From DASUFZ01 sp035541475 (GTDB taxonomy: Bacteria > Myxococcota_A > UBA9160 > SMWR01), in assembly GCA_035541475.1 (NCBI GenBank), contig DATKND010000056.1:1-64000 (forward strand): a DNA stretch of 64,000 nucleotides, written 5' to 3'. Position numbers and translations under genes: made by a program. Position 1 is the stretch's first letter. Each line of letters starts with the position of its first letter. The notes beneath the pieces were generated by a model. It did not search any database and was not told the origin of the DNA. It saw only the letters and a list, made by a program, of their open reading frames with translations. Positions 16,570 through 25,998 of the stretch are shown in pieces.

Positions 16570-17531
16570 GCGCGCGCAGTCGGCCGCATCTCGCGGGCGC
16601 GGCGCTCGCCGCCGCGCTCGCGCTCGCCTGCTCGAAGGAAGCTCCGCGCTACGGCGCGCCCGCAGAGGAGCGCGCGGCCCTCGTGCTCGAGCCGCCGCAG
16701 GTCGCGCTCGGCGACGTGGCGGACGTGCTGCTGTCGGTGGTGACGCGCCCGGGCGCGCGCATCGCGCCGGTCGACCCGCCGAGCGCGATCCCCGGCTTCT
16801 GGTTCGTCGAGCGCGAGGAGCTTCCTGTGCAGAAGGAGCCCGCGCGCTGGATCCATCGCACGCGCCTCCGCATCCGCGCAGTCGAGGTCGGCCACTTCGA
16901 GTTTCCGGGCGGCGAGGTTCACGGCGAGAACGAGGAGGGAGCGGCGCTCGAGGTCCGCTACGAGCCGCTCGCGCTCGAGGTGCTCTCGAGCCTCTCAGAC
17001 GGACCCGAGCGACGGACGCCCTTCGGTGTGCGGCGTCTGCCGGCGCCGCCCGTCGGCGGCGCGAGCGCGGCGGTGGCCTTCGGAGCGGGCGCGGTCGTGG
17101 CGCTCGGCGCGGTCGGCGTGGTGTCGCTGGCGAGGCGGCGACTCGCGCTCCGCCCGGTCGTCGCTCGGCCGACGACCGCTCCGTCCGCGCCCGCCTGGGT
17201 GATCGCGACGTCGGCGCTCGCCGACGCGCAGGCGCTCCGCGAGTCCGACCCGCGCGGCGCCCTCGACGCCGCCGCGCGCGCGCTGCGCCGCTATGCGGAG
17301 GCGCGCTTCGGCGCCGACGCTCCCGCGCGCAGCGTCGAGGAGCTGCTCGCCGCGACGCCGCCCTTCCTGATGACGACGCGCTGGAGCGCGTTCGTGTCGC
17401 TGCTCGCATCGCTCGACGCTGCGCGTTTCGCGCCGCGTCCCGACGCGGAGCGCGCGGCGCACGCCGAGCCGCTGCTGCGCGCGGCGCGCGACTTCGTCGA
17501 CGAGACGACGCCGCCGGAGTCGCGCCGGTGA
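16566..17531 (+). CDS. Bat-cluster lipoprotein with one internal membrane helix
   Basis: A 321-residue protein with a lipoprotein signal (lipobox ALAC, lipidated Cys22). Residues about 35-150 form a beta-rich periplasmic domain resembling the BatD/DUF4381 neighbourhood proteins. A transmembrane helix at about 160-185 is followed by an Arg-rich stop-transfer and a helical cytoplasmic tail (about 215-315). This arrangement (periplasmic beta domain, one helix, cytoplasmic helices) is common for the protein that sits between DUF58 and BatA. Both ends are translationally coupled: ATG in the DUF58 stop, and the BatA GTG in its own stop. The family name is uncertain. Confidence 0.7.
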   Translation: MSARSRPHLAGAALAAALALACSKEAPRYGAPAEERAALVLEPPQVALGDVADVLLSVVTRPGARIAPVDPPSAIPGFWFVEREELPVQKEPARWIHRTRLRIRAVEVGHFEFPGGEVHGENEEGAALEVRYEPLALEVLSSLSDGPERRTPFGVRRLPAPPVGGASAAVAFGAGAVVALGAVGVVSLARRRLALRPVVARPTTAPSAPAWVIATSALADAQALRESDPRGALDAAARALRRYAEARFGADAPARSVEELLAATPPFLMTTRWSAFVSLLASLDAARFAPRPDAERAAHAEPLLRAARDFVDETTPPESRR

Positions 17532-18571
17532 TCGGCGCGGCCTGGCTCGGCGTCGACGGCTTCGCGCAGCCGCTCGTCTTCTTCGCGTGCGCCGCCGCGG
17601 TCGCCGCCTCGTGGCTCGCGACCCGGCGAGCGCCGCCCGCCGCCTTCGAGTGGTCGGGGCTCGAGGAGGCGCGCCGCGCCGGTGCGAGGCGCCGCGATCC
17701 GCTGCGCGCCACGGCGCGCGCGCTGCGGATCGGGGCGCTGATCGCGCTCGCGGGCCTGCTCGCCGGTCCGGAGGGCGTCCACCGCGCGCCGCCCGAGCCG
17801 GGCCTCGGGCTCGATCTCACGCTCGTGCTCGACGCATCGGGCAGCATGCGCGCGCTCGACACGCAGGCGGGCGACACCCAGCGGAGTCGCATCGATCTCG
17901 CGCGCGACGTGGTCGCGCGCTTCGCGGGCAAGCGCGCCGGCGAGGGCGATCGCGTGGCGCTCGTCGTCTTCGGCGACAGCGCCTTCACGCTCTGCCCGCT
18001 CTCTTCCGACGGCGCGCTGCTCGCGCGCGCGCTCGAGCGCGTGACGCCCGGCATCGCGGGAGAGGCGACCGCGCTCGGCCAGGCGCTCGCGCTCGCGGTC
18101 AAGCGCGCGAGCGGCGGATCCGACGCCGCGCCGAGCGTCGCTCCCGGCGTGGGCCGCGCCGTCGTGCTGCTGACGGACGGGCGCCACAACACCGGGTCGC
18201 CCTCGCCCGAGATCGCGACCGAGCTCGCGGTCGCCGCCGGCGTGCGCGTCCACGCGGTCGGCATCGGCACGGCGGGCGAGGAGGTGCCCGTGCCGGGTGC
18301 CGGCGGCGCGCTCCACTTCGAGCGCCAGGACGTCGACGCGCCAGCGCTCGAGGCGATCGCGAAGGCGACCGGCGGCCGCTATTTCGCGGCGCGACGCCCG
18401 TCCGATCTCGAAGCGGTGTACGACGAGATCGACCGGCTCGAGCGCGCGGAGCACCCGCGTCCGGCGCGCGTCCGCAAGAGCGAGCGCCCCGAGCCGCTGC
18501 TCGCGGCGGCGGCTGGATTGCTCTTTGCCGAGATCGCTCTCGTGCGGGTCTGGCGCAGGCGGCTCCCGTGA
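17528..18571 (+). CDS. BatA-like VWA-domain membrane protein
   Basis: A 347-residue membrane-anchored VWA protein. Hydrophobic helices lie near residues 12-32 and 64-80, then a VWA domain (about 96-310) with an intact MIDAS start at Asp102-Ala-Ser-Gly-Ser and LLTDGRHNTG further on, and a C-terminal helix near 320-340. The metal-ion-dependent adhesion site suggests ligand binding regulated by the MoxR ATPase. It is the first of two consecutive VWA genes, as in Bat operons of Bacteroidetes, Spirochaetes and Proteobacteria. The GTG start overlaps the lipoprotein stop (GTGA), and the end overlaps BatB in the same way. Confidence 0.88.
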   Translation: MIGAAWLGVDGFAQPLVFFACAAAVAASWLATRRAPPAAFEWSGLEEARRAGARRRDPLRATARALRIGALIALAGLLAGPEGVHRAPPEPGLGLDLTLVLDASGSMRALDTQAGDTQRSRIDLARDVVARFAGKRAGEGDRVALVVFGDSAFTLCPLSSDGALLARALERVTPGIAGEATALGQALALAVKRASGGSDAAPSVAPGVGRAVVLLTDGRHNTGSPSPEIATELAVAAGVRVHAVGIGTAGEEVPVPGAGGALHFERQDVDAPALEAIAKATGGRYFAARRPSDLEAVYDEIDRLERAEHPRPARVRKSERPEPLLAAAAGLLFAEIALVRVWRRRLP

Positions 18572-20196
18572 CCGCGGCGCTCTATGCGCATCCGGAATGG
18601 CTGGCGCCGCTGGCGGCGGCGGTCGCGGCGGCGGCGCTCGGGCTCGCGCTCGCGCGCGCGGCGTCGCGGCGCCGGCGCGCTCGACTCGGCGCGGGCCTCG
18701 CGCTCTGCGGCGGCTCGCGCGGCAGCGATCTCGCGCTGCTCGTCGCGTTCGCCGCGCTGGCGCTCGCGCTGGCCGGACCGCGCATCGGATCGCGCACCGA
18801 GCGCGTCTCGGCATCCGGGGTCGACGTCGTCTTCGTGCTCGACGTCTCGCGCAGCATGGAAGCGCGCGACGTGCCGCCCTCGCGCCTCGAGCGCGCGCGC
18901 CGCGTGGTGCAGTCGCTGCTGGAGCGGCTCGAGCCAGCGGATCGCGCCGCGCTGGTGGCCTTCGCGGGCCGCGGCCTGCTGCTGACGCCGCTGACACCGG
19001 ACCGCGACGCGCTGGCCGAGCTGCTCGCCGGCATCGACACGGGGCTCGTGGCGCCGAGCAGCTCCCATCTCGACGAGGGGCTGCGCGCGGCGCTGTCGGC
19101 CTTCGAGGCCGGCTCGGAGCGGCCGCGGGTCGTGTGGCTGCTCGGCGACGGCGAGGATCCCGAGCACCGCGGCGATCCGGGCTCCGCGGAGCTCGCGCGC
19201 GCCGACGTGCGCGTACTCGCGGCCGGCTTCGGCACCGAGGTCGGCAGCACGCTCGACGATCACGGCACGCCGCTGCTCGACGCGTCGGGGCGGACCGTCG
19301 TCACGCGGCGCGATCTCCCTCGCCTCGAGCGACTGACGGAGGCGACGGACGGGCAGCTCTTCGCGGCGGACGCCTGGGGCGAGATCGATCTCACCGCGGC
19401 GGACGCGGCGACGCATCGCGACGCGGGCACGAATGGCGCACCCGGCGAGCGGGTGCTGCGTCGCGTGCGCGCCGTGCCGGTCGTGCCGCTCGGCGCGCTG
19501 GCCTTCGGCCTGCTGCTCGCGGAGGCGTGGCTCGAGGGCGCGCGCTTCGCGCTGCGGCGCCGCACGTGCCTCGCGTTCGCCGGCGCCGCGGGCGTGCTCG
19601 TCGTGGCGTTGCCGGCGCCGGCCGGCGACGGCGCGCTCGCGCCGCTAGCGAGCTTCGAGCGCGAGGCGCGCCTTCATCGCGGCGATCCGCACGCGTTGAT
19701 CGAGCTCGGCGCCGCGCGCCTCGAGCGCGGACAGCGAGACGCCGCCTCTCGCGCGTTCCTGGCCGCGGCGCTCTCGACCTCCGACGCGCAGGCCGCCGGC
19801 GTCGCGTACTTCGACCTCGGCGTCGCCGCGCTCGAGAGTGGCGACTACGCGGCCGCGCGCGCGGCCTTTCTCGACGCGCTCGCGCTCTCGCCGCGCGACG
19901 AGCGCGCGCGCTTCAACCTCGAGTGGACTTTGCAGGCGCTGAAGCAGCAGGCGCCGGTCGCGAGCCCGGAGCCGCCCGAGAAGAAGGAGCCCGAGCGCGC
20001 GCCGGCCCCGCCGCCGCCGCAGCCGGAAGAGACGAGCGAGGATTCGCAGCAGCAGTCGGCGCCGCCTCCGGCGCTCTCGCCCGAGGAGCAGCAGCGTTGG
20101 CTCGCGCGCGTCCATGACGATCCAGGCCGCGCGCTGCGCGCCGCGGCCCGGGGAGAGTCGCCGGGCGCGCGGCGCGAGCCGGGTCCCGCCTGGTGA
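18568..20196 (+). CDS. BatB-like VWA protein fused to a TPR (BatC-like) domain
   Basis: A 542-residue fusion. Residues about 1-70 hold two membrane helices, 85-290 a VWA domain (Asp92-Val-Ser-Arg-Ser MIDAS), and 303-322 and 333-350 two more helices. Residues about 372-460 form tetratricopeptide repeats (ALIELGAARLERGQRDAASRAF, then YFDLGVAALESGDYAAARAAF), and the rest is a Pro/Glu/Gln-rich tail. In many genomes BatB and the TPR protein BatC are separate genes; here they are one chain. The TPRs would face the periplasm. GTG start in the BatA stop; the BatD gene begins in its stop. Confidence 0.85.
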   Translation: MTAALYAHPEWLAPLAAAVAAAALGLALARAASRRRRARLGAGLALCGGSRGSDLALLVAFAALALALAGPRIGSRTERVSASGVDVVFVLDVSRSMEARDVPPSRLERARRVVQSLLERLEPADRAALVAFAGRGLLLTPLTPDRDALAELLAGIDTGLVAPSSSHLDEGLRAALSAFEAGSERPRVVWLLGDGEDPEHRGDPGSAELARADVRVLAAGFGTEVGSTLDDHGTPLLDASGRTVVTRRDLPRLERLTEATDGQLFAADAWGEIDLTAADAATHRDAGTNGAPGERVLRRVRAVPVVPLGALAFGLLLAEAWLEGARFALRRRTCLAFAGAAGVLVVALPAPAGDGALAPLASFEREARLHRGDPHALIELGAARLERGQRDAASRAFLAAALSTSDAQAAGVAYFDLGVAALESGDYAAARAAFLDALALSPRDERARFNLEWTLQALKQQAPVASPEPPEKKEPERAPAPPPPQPEETSEDSQQQSAPPPALSPEEQQRWLARVHDDPGRALRAAARGESPGARREPGPAW

Positions 20197-21887
20197 GGGC
20201 CGCGCTCTCCATTCTCTGCGGGCTCGCGCTCGCGAGCGGCGCGCGCGCGGACGCGCCCGCCTGCCGCGCGCAGGCGCGGATCGAGCCGGAGCGCGCGGTC
20301 GTCGGACAGCAGGTCCTCTACCGCGTGCACGTGCTGCGACGCGACGACGTGTCGGAAGTGGAGTGGGAGGAGCCGCCCGCGTTCCCGAACGCGCGCGCGG
20401 AGGCGCTGCCGCCCGAGCCGGACGCGGACGTGCCCGACGAGGGCTTCCTCTACCACGCACAGGACGAGCTGCGCGCGGTCTTTCCCGAGCGCGAGGGGCG
20501 CCTCGCCCTCGGCGTCGGCGTGCTGCGCTGCCGCACGTCCGGCGGCGGCACGCAGCCAGTGCGCGTGGCGCCCGCCTCACTCGACGTGCGTCCCTTTCCA
20601 GCGCAGGGGCGTCCGGCCGATTTCAGCGGGCTCGTCGGTCCGGTGCTGCTCAGCCTGACTGTGACTCCGGAACGTGTCGCGCTCGGCGGGTCGGTGCGCG
20701 TGGCGCTAATGGCGCGCGGGCCCGGCAACCTGTGGCAACTCGACGATTCGCCGCTGCGCCGGGCGCTCGGCGAGGTCGAGGTCTTCGCGCGCCCCTCGGA
20801 GCTCGCGCTCGAACCCGGTCGCGGCCTCTTCGTGAGCCAGCACTTCGCGCTCGACGCCGTGCCGCGCGCGACCGGGCGGCTCCTCGTGGCGCCGCTGCGC
20901 GTGCCCTACTTCGATCCCGAGGCGGGCGTCTACCGTGTGGCCACGACGGAGGAGGTGCCGGTGGTGGTGGAGGAGCGCGCCGTGGAGGCGCCGATGCCTG
21001 GGGAGCGCGCCGAGGCGCGAAGCGAACTGACGCCTCCCGGTGTCGCTGCGCCGCGCGCCGGCTGGATCCCGTGGGTCGCCGCGGCCTGCGCGCTCGCCGG
21101 CGGAGCCGGTGCGCTGCGCCTGCGGCGCCGCCCGGCGGACGCGGCGGGCGAGGCGCTCGCGCAAGCCGCGAGGGCTCGCGCGTCCGGCGATCGCGCGGGT
21201 GAGCTCGCCGCGCAGGCCCGCGCGCTCCGCGCGGCGCTCGCGCGCGATCTACCCGGCGCCGGCGCGCTCGCCGTCGAGGAGCTCGAGGCGCGCGCCGAGC
21301 GTCCCGCAGCGCGAAAGGCGGCCGCCCTGCTCGCCGCGCTCGAGCGTGCGCGCTTCGCGCAGGGCGCCGCGCCGCCCGCGGCCGACGAGATCGGGCGCGC
21401 CGTGCGCGCGCTCGGCGCCGGACGCGCCGCGCGCGCGGTGCTGCTGCTCTTCGCGCTCGGCGTCGTCCTCGGGACCGGCTGCGCGAGCGGCCTGCACCGA
21501 GGCGACCCGATGACACCGGCTCGCCTCGAAGCCACTCTGCGAGCGAAGGCTGGAGACTTCGAGAACGTCGAAGGGCAGCTCCGCTTCACCTTCGGCGGTG
21601 TCCGCATGGTGTGCGTCTACGACCTGCACGCGGACCGCATGCGCATCATTGCCTCCGTGACCGACGAGTCCACCCTCACGGAGGAGAGCGAGCGAATCCT
21701 GCTCCGCGCGAACTTCACCAAGACCTTCGACGCCCGCTACGCCCTCTACGACGGCATTCTCTATGCCGTGTACCTGCACCCGCTCTCGACGCTCGACCCG
21801 CGCGAGCTCGAGGATGCGCTGCCACAGGTGGCGCGGCTCGTCCGGAACTACGGCACCACCTACTCGGCGGGCAAGGAGAAGCGCTAG
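20193..21887 (+). CDS. BatD-like protein with an extra lipoprotein-like C-terminal domain
   Basis: A 564-residue protein. A signal peptide (about 1-19) precedes BatD-like beta domains (about 25-260), a membrane helix (about 291-308), and an Ala/Arg-rich helical region (315-410) that would be cytoplasmic. Then comes an unexpected second hydrophobic stretch ending in LGTGC (residues 426-430) and a compact domain of about 125 residues (440-564). The last part looks like an independent small secreted lipoprotein: in-frame GTG codons at 21402 and 21438 could start it separately. Whether it is a fusion or an internal start cannot be settled here. Convergent with mobA; stops interleave in CTAG (21884-21887). 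Confidence 0.7.
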   Translation: MRAALSILCGLALASGARADAPACRAQARIEPERAVVGQQVLYRVHVLRRDDVSEVEWEEPPAFPNARAEALPPEPDADVPDEGFLYHAQDELRAVFPEREGRLALGVGVLRCRTSGGGTQPVRVAPASLDVRPFPAQGRPADFSGLVGPVLLSLTVTPERVALGGSVRVALMARGPGNLWQLDDSPLRRALGEVEVFARPSELALEPGRGLFVSQHFALDAVPRATGRLLVAPLRVPYFDPEAGVYRVATTEEVPVVVEERAVEAPMPGERAEARSELTPPGVAAPRAGWIPWVAAACALAGGAGALRLRRRPADAAGEALAQAARARASGDRAGELAAQARALRAALARDLPGAGALAVEELEARAERPAARKAAALLAALERARFAQGAAPPAADEIGRAVRALGAGRAARAVLLLFALGVVLGTGCASGLHRGDPMTPARLEATLRAKAGDFENVEGQLRFTFGGVRMVCVYDLHADRMRIIASVTDESTLTEESERILLRANFTKTFDARYALYDGILYAVYLHPLSTLDPRELEDALPQVARLVRNYGTTYSAGKEKR

Positions 21888-22495
21888 CGCTTGCCCGCGG
21901 CGAGCAGCGCCTGCGCGCGCGCGAGGTCGTCGGGCGTGTTGACGTTCCAGAGCGCGTGACCCTCGGGGTCGAGCGCTGACTGCACGTCCGCGGGCAGCAC
22001 GCAGGTCTCGAGCTCGGCGAGGAGATTGCGTAGCGCGAGGCGCGATCCGTCCGCGAGCAGACGCCGCGCCGGGGCGAGCGCGCGCTCGCGCCGGTAGACG
22101 GCGCAGAGCGGCTGCGGACCCTCGGCGTCGCGCGCGAGCACCGCGTCCGCCTCCGGCCAGGCGCAGAGTCCGAGCAGCAGCGCTTCGTGGACGAGCGGCA
22201 GATCCGTCGCGACGACGAGCACGCGCTCGGCGCGCGCCGCCGAGAGCGCACCGACGAGACCGCGCAGCGCGCAGCGCGGGCCCGGCGGATCCGGCACGCG
22301 TCGCCCCGGCGCGCCGGCGGGCGGGTTGCCGCCGACGAGCAGCACCTTCTCGCAGAGCGAGGCCAGCCGCCGAGCCAGCCGCGTCGCGGCCGGCTCACCT
22401 TCGAAGTCGAGCGCGGCCTTGTCCCGGCCCATGCGCGAGGAGGCGCCGCCGACGAGCAGCGCCGCGTCGATGTTCCCGAGCCGGCCCTCCGTCAC
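21884..22495 (-). CDS. mobA: Molybdenum cofactor guanylyltransferase
   Basis: A 203-residue nucleotidyltransferase that transfers GMP from GTP to molybdenum cofactor, giving the guanine dinucleotide form. The nucleotide-binding signature LLVGGASSRMGRDKAAL lies at residues 13-29, with VVATDLPLVHEALL in the middle and the closing NVNTPDDLARA near 185. The GTG start at 22495 overlaps the moeA stop (GTGA), so the two are coupled and both act late in Mo-cofactor synthesis. No molybdoenzyme gene is in the window. Confidence 0.9.
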   Translation of the reverse strand: MTEGRLGNIDAALLVGGASSRMGRDKAALDFEGEPAATRLARRLASLCEKVLLVGGNPPAGAPGRRVPDPPGPRCALRGLVGALSAARAERVLVVATDLPLVHEALLLGLCAWPEADAVLARDAEGPQPLCAVYRRERALAPARRLLADGSRLALRNLLAELETCVLPADVQSALDPEGHALWNVNTPDDLARAQALLAAGKR

Positions 22496-23748
22496 TCGAA
22501 GCCGGGACCGTCGGCGGCGAGAAAGTCCTCGTCGAGCACTTGAACCGTCACGGTGTCGCCGGTGCGGAGCTCGCGCGCTTGTGCCGGGAAGATCAGCAGG
22601 CCCTGCGCCTCGCAGAGCGAGCGCAGCACGCCGGAGCTCTGATTGCCCGTGCTGCGCGCGACGATGCGGCCGCCCTCGCGCGCGAGGCGCACGCGCACGA
22701 AGTGGAGCCGCCCGGGCGACTTCCGGAGCGGCTCGCCGAGCGTCGCCTCGACCTGAGGCCGAAACCAGCGCGTGTGACCCGCCATGCGCCGGAGCGCCGG
22801 CCGCACGAACTGCTCGAAGGTCACGACCGCCGATACCGGGTTCCCGGGCAGCGCGAACACCAGCGGCCCGCGGCCCTCGAAGCTGCCGAAGGCCAGCGGG
22901 TAGCCGGGCTTGATCTCGACGCCCCAGAAGAGCAGCCGGCAGCCGAGCTTCTCGAAGACGCCGCGCGCGTAGTCGCGATCTCCGACCGAGACACCGGCCG
23001 ACGACACGATCGCGTCGGAGGCGAGACCCGCGCGCAGCCTTCGCTCGATCGCCTCCGGATGATCGGGTGCGATCCCGAGATAGACGGGCAGGGCGCCGAG
23101 CTCGCGGCAGAGCGCGGCGATCGACCACGAGTTCGAGCTGACGATGCGGCCGCCCGCCACGTCGCCGTCCGGCTCGACCAGCTCGTCGCCGCCCGAGAGG
23201 ATCGCGACGCGCGGACGCTGGTGGACCGCCACGAAGCCGCGGCCGAGCGAGGTCAGCATGCCGACGTGCGACGCCGAGAGCCGGGTCCCGGGCTCGAGCA
23301 CGCACTCGCCGGGCCGGACGTCCTCCCCCGCTCGGCGCACGTGGTCGCCGGGTTTCGGCGCGATGCGGATCAGGGCCCGCTCGCCCTGGCGCTCCGTATC
23401 TTCCTGACGCACGACGCTGTCGGCGCCCGGCGGAATGGGCGCGCCGGTGAAGATGCGGACGACCGCCCCGGCGGGCAGCGGGCGCGTGCCCGGATCGCCG
23501 GCCGGCACCTCGAAGGCGATCGGGAGCACGGCCGGGCGCGCGGCGGAAGCAGTCCGCGCGTCGTCCGCGCGCAGCGCATAGCCGTCCATCGCGGAGTTGT
23601 CCGCGGGCGGGAGGAGGCGCGACGAGACCACCGCCTCGCAGAGCACCCGGCCGACCGCCTCGGAAATCGCGACCGTCTCGGCGCCGAGCGGCCGCACCTC
23701 ACCCTGGATGATGCGGAGCGCCTCCGCGGCGGAGATCCCGGTTCGCAC
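22492..23748 (-). CDS. moeA: Molybdopterin molybdenumtransferase
   Basis: A 418-residue enzyme that inserts molybdate into adenylylated molybdopterin. Clear MoeA features: PPADNSAMDGYALRADD (about 48-64), FTGAPIPPGADSVVRQED (99-116), the AILSGGDELVEP segment, SSNSWSIAAL, the SAGVSVGDRDY loop and FALPGNPVSAVVTFEQFV. The C-terminal beta-barrel domain IV is present (about 345-410). Start GTG at 23748, six bases after a TAAGGT hexamer. First gene of the moeA-mobA operon. Confidence 0.95.
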   Translation of the reverse strand: MRTGISAAEALRIIQGEVRPLGAETVAISEAVGRVLCEAVVSSRLLPPADNSAMDGYALRADDARTASAARPAVLPIAFEVPAGDPGTRPLPAGAVVRIFTGAPIPPGADSVVRQEDTERQGERALIRIAPKPGDHVRRAGEDVRPGECVLEPGTRLSASHVGMLTSLGRGFVAVHQRPRVAILSGGDELVEPDGDVAGGRIVSSNSWSIAALCRELGALPVYLGIAPDHPEAIERRLRAGLASDAIVSSAGVSVGDRDYARGVFEKLGCRLLFWGVEIKPGYPLAFGSFEGRGPLVFALPGNPVSAVVTFEQFVRPALRRMAGHTRWFRPQVEATLGEPLRKSPGRLHFVRVRLAREGGRIVARSTGNQSSGVLRSLCEAQGLLIFPAQARELRTGDTVTVQVLDEDFLAADGPGFE

Positions 23749-23754
23749 GCGCCC

Positions 23755-23760
23755 ACCTTA
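23755..23760 (-). promoter_or_regulatory. Candidate -10 element for moeA (leaderless spacing)
   Basis: TAAGGT on the minus strand, followed by GGGCGC and then the GTG start: six bases between hexamer and start codon. A normal transcription start would fall on or next to the start codon, so the message would be leaderless. No Shine-Dalgarno sequence is present. A -35 is not obvious. Confidence 0.35.
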
Positions 23761-23782
23761 ACCCGATCGACCCGGAGCCGCG

Positions 23783-23811
23783 TCGACGCTCCAGAGGTCG
23801 GCGGCTAGGAT
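23783..23811 (+). promoter_or_regulatory. Candidate promoter for dusB
   Basis: TCGACG (23783-23788), exactly 17 bases, then TAGGAT (23806-23811). The TTG start of dusB follows nine bases later with no Shine-Dalgarno sequence, so the transcript would be nearly leaderless. The -10 is followed by GCCC, as at other first genes in this window. Confidence 0.4.
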
Positions 23812-23820
23812 GCCCAATCA

Positions 23821-24909
23821 TTGAGCAGCGAGACCGTCCGTGTCGCGCCCGACCTCCCGCCTCCCACCGACTCGACCGCCCCCCGGAGTTCCCTCGTGTA
23901 CCCCGACGTCCGTCCCCAGCTGGTCCGGCCGATCGCGATCCGCGGCCGCATGCTCGAGAACAACCTCGCGCTCGCGCCGATGGCAGGCGTCTCGAACCTC
24001 CCCTTCCGGCTGATCGCGCGGCAGGCCGGCGCGGCCCTCGTGTTCACCGAGACGGTCAGCGCGCGCGGCCTCGTGATGGAGGGCCGCAAGACCCGGGCGC
24101 TGCTCCGCACGTCGCCGCGCGAGTCGCCGTGCGCCTTCCAGCTCTTCGGCTCGGAGCCCGAGATCCTCGGCGAGGCGTGCCGGCGTCTCGAGGGCGAGGG
24201 CGCGGTCTGGATCGATCTCAACGTCGGCTGTCCGGTCAAGAAGTTCATTCGCAACTGCGCGGGCTCGGCGCTGCTGCGCGACCTGCCGCGCGCCGGCGAG
24301 ATCGTGCGCGCGATGCGGAGAGCCTTCCGCGGCACGCTCTCGGTCAAGATGCGGACCGGCTGGGACGAGCGCTCGATCGTCGCCCCCGAGCTCGCCCGCA
24401 TCGCGGCGTCCGAAGGCGCGGAGCTCGTCTCGGTGCACGGCCGCACGCGCGCACAGTTCTACAGCGGCCACGCCGACCGCGGCGTGATCCGCGCGGTGGT
24501 CGAGGCGGTGCCGGATCTCCCCGTGCTCGCGAACGGCGACGTGACGTCCGCGGCCGAGGCCTTCGCGATGCTCGCCGAGACGGGCGCCGCCGGCGTGATG
24601 ATCGGCCGCGGCGCGATGGGCAATCCCTGGATCTTCCGCCAGGTGCTCGCGCTCGCGTCGCGGCGCGAGGCCGCGGAGCCGAGCCACGCGGAGCGGCTCG
24701 CGACGATCGAGCGCCACATCGACCTCATGTCCGGCTGCTTCGAGGACGCGGACGTCCTCGCCAACAATCTCAAGAAATACGTGGCCGCGTACTCGAAGGG
24801 GCTGCCCGGCAGCGCGGCCTTCCGCCAGCAGGCGCTCGAGTCGCCGGACCTCCCGAGCCTGCTCTCGCACACGCGCCGCTTCTTCGGCGATCTGGCGGAG
24901 GCCGCCTAG
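23821..24909 (+). CDS. dusB: tRNA-dihydrouridine synthase
   Basis: A 362-residue FMN enzyme that reduces uridine to dihydrouridine in tRNA. It has the barrel start LAPMAGVSNLPFR (51-63), the active-site region WIDLNVGCPVKKFIRNCAGSALL with catalytic Cys137, the SVKMRTGWDE segment, VHGRTRAQFYSG, and the FMN phosphate loop LANGDVTS...IGRGAMGNPWIF. The DusB subgroup is the best fit. The TTG at 23821 gives a 25-residue low-complexity leader before a GTG at 23896, which would be an equally sensible start. dusB followed by an NtrB/NtrC pair recalls the dusB(nifR3)-ntrBC operon of Proteobacteria. Confidence 0.95.
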   Translation: MSSETVRVAPDLPPPTDSTAPRSSLVYPDVRPQLVRPIAIRGRMLENNLALAPMAGVSNLPFRLIARQAGAALVFTETVSARGLVMEGRKTRALLRTSPRESPCAFQLFGSEPEILGEACRRLEGEGAVWIDLNVGCPVKKFIRNCAGSALLRDLPRAGEIVRAMRRAFRGTLSVKMRTGWDERSIVAPELARIAASEGAELVSVHGRTRAQFYSGHADRGVIRAVVEAVPDLPVLANGDVTSAAEAFAMLAETGAAGVMIGRGAMGNPWIFRQVLALASRREAAEPSHAERLATIERHIDLMSGCFEDADVLANNLKKYVAAYSKGLPGSAAFRQQALESPDLPSLLSHTRRFFGDLAEAA

Positions 24910-24910
24910 C

Positions 24911-25998
24911 ATGGCGCGCGAGCCCCGCGGCGTGCTCGACGCGCTGCTCGACGGACTCGTCGTGCTCGACCCCGAGCTGCGGATCGAGATGCTGAACGCC
25001 GAGGCCTGCCGCGTGCTTGGCGTCTCGTCGGAGCTCGCCACCGGCCAGCCGTTGGCGCGCGCCGGCGCGGGCGCGGAGTTCCTCCGCATCGCTGGCGCGG
25101 TGCTCGAGTCCGGCGGCACGCAGGTCGAGAGCGAGCTGCGGGTGCACCGCCGCTTCGCGGAGGACCTGGTGGTCGACGTCGCGGCCTCGCCTCTCTTCGA
25201 AGACGAGTCGGGAGGACCTTCCGGCGTCGTGGTCGTGCTGCGCGACCGCACGATCCAGCGAAACCTGCAGGAGTGGGTCAGCGAGCGCGAGCGCCTCGAC
25301 GCCTTCGGCGAGATCGCCGCCGGCATCGCGCACGAGGTGCGCAACCCGCTCGGCGGCATCCGCGGCGCGGCGGAGATCCTGTCGGCGCGCGCGGGCGACG
25401 CGCGCTCGCGCGACGCGGCCGCGCTGATCGTGCGCGAGGTCGATCGCATCGCCACGTTGGTCGACGATCTCATGATCTTCAAGCAGGGCGGCGCGCTGTC
25501 GCTCGCGCCGCTCAACATCCACCGCGTCCTCGACGACGTGCTCGACCTGCTCTCGATGGATCCCCTCGGCGCGGGCGTGAAGCTGACGCGCGAGTTCGAT
25601 CCGTCGATCCCGGAGATCCTCGGCGACGCCGATCGCCTGGTGCAGGTCTTCCTGAACCTCGGGCGCAACGCGCTCCAGGCGCTCGACGGCGAGGGTCGCC
25701 TGCTGATCGAGACGCGCACGACGCTCGACCACCGGCTCGGCACCGCGACCGGACCGCACCTGCCGGGCGTCGTGGTGACGGTCGAGGACGACGGGCCCGG
25801 CATTCCGCCCGAACTGCGCGCGAAGGTGACGACGCCTTTCTTCACGACACGCCGCGGTGGCACTGGGCTCGGCCTCGCGGTCGCGGGACACTGGGTCGCG
25901 CGCCACGGCGGGACGCTTCGCATCGGCGACGCGCCGGGCGGCGGCACGCGCGTGCGCGTGTCGCTGCCGCTGCGCCGGCCCGAGCCGGAGGCGGCCGC

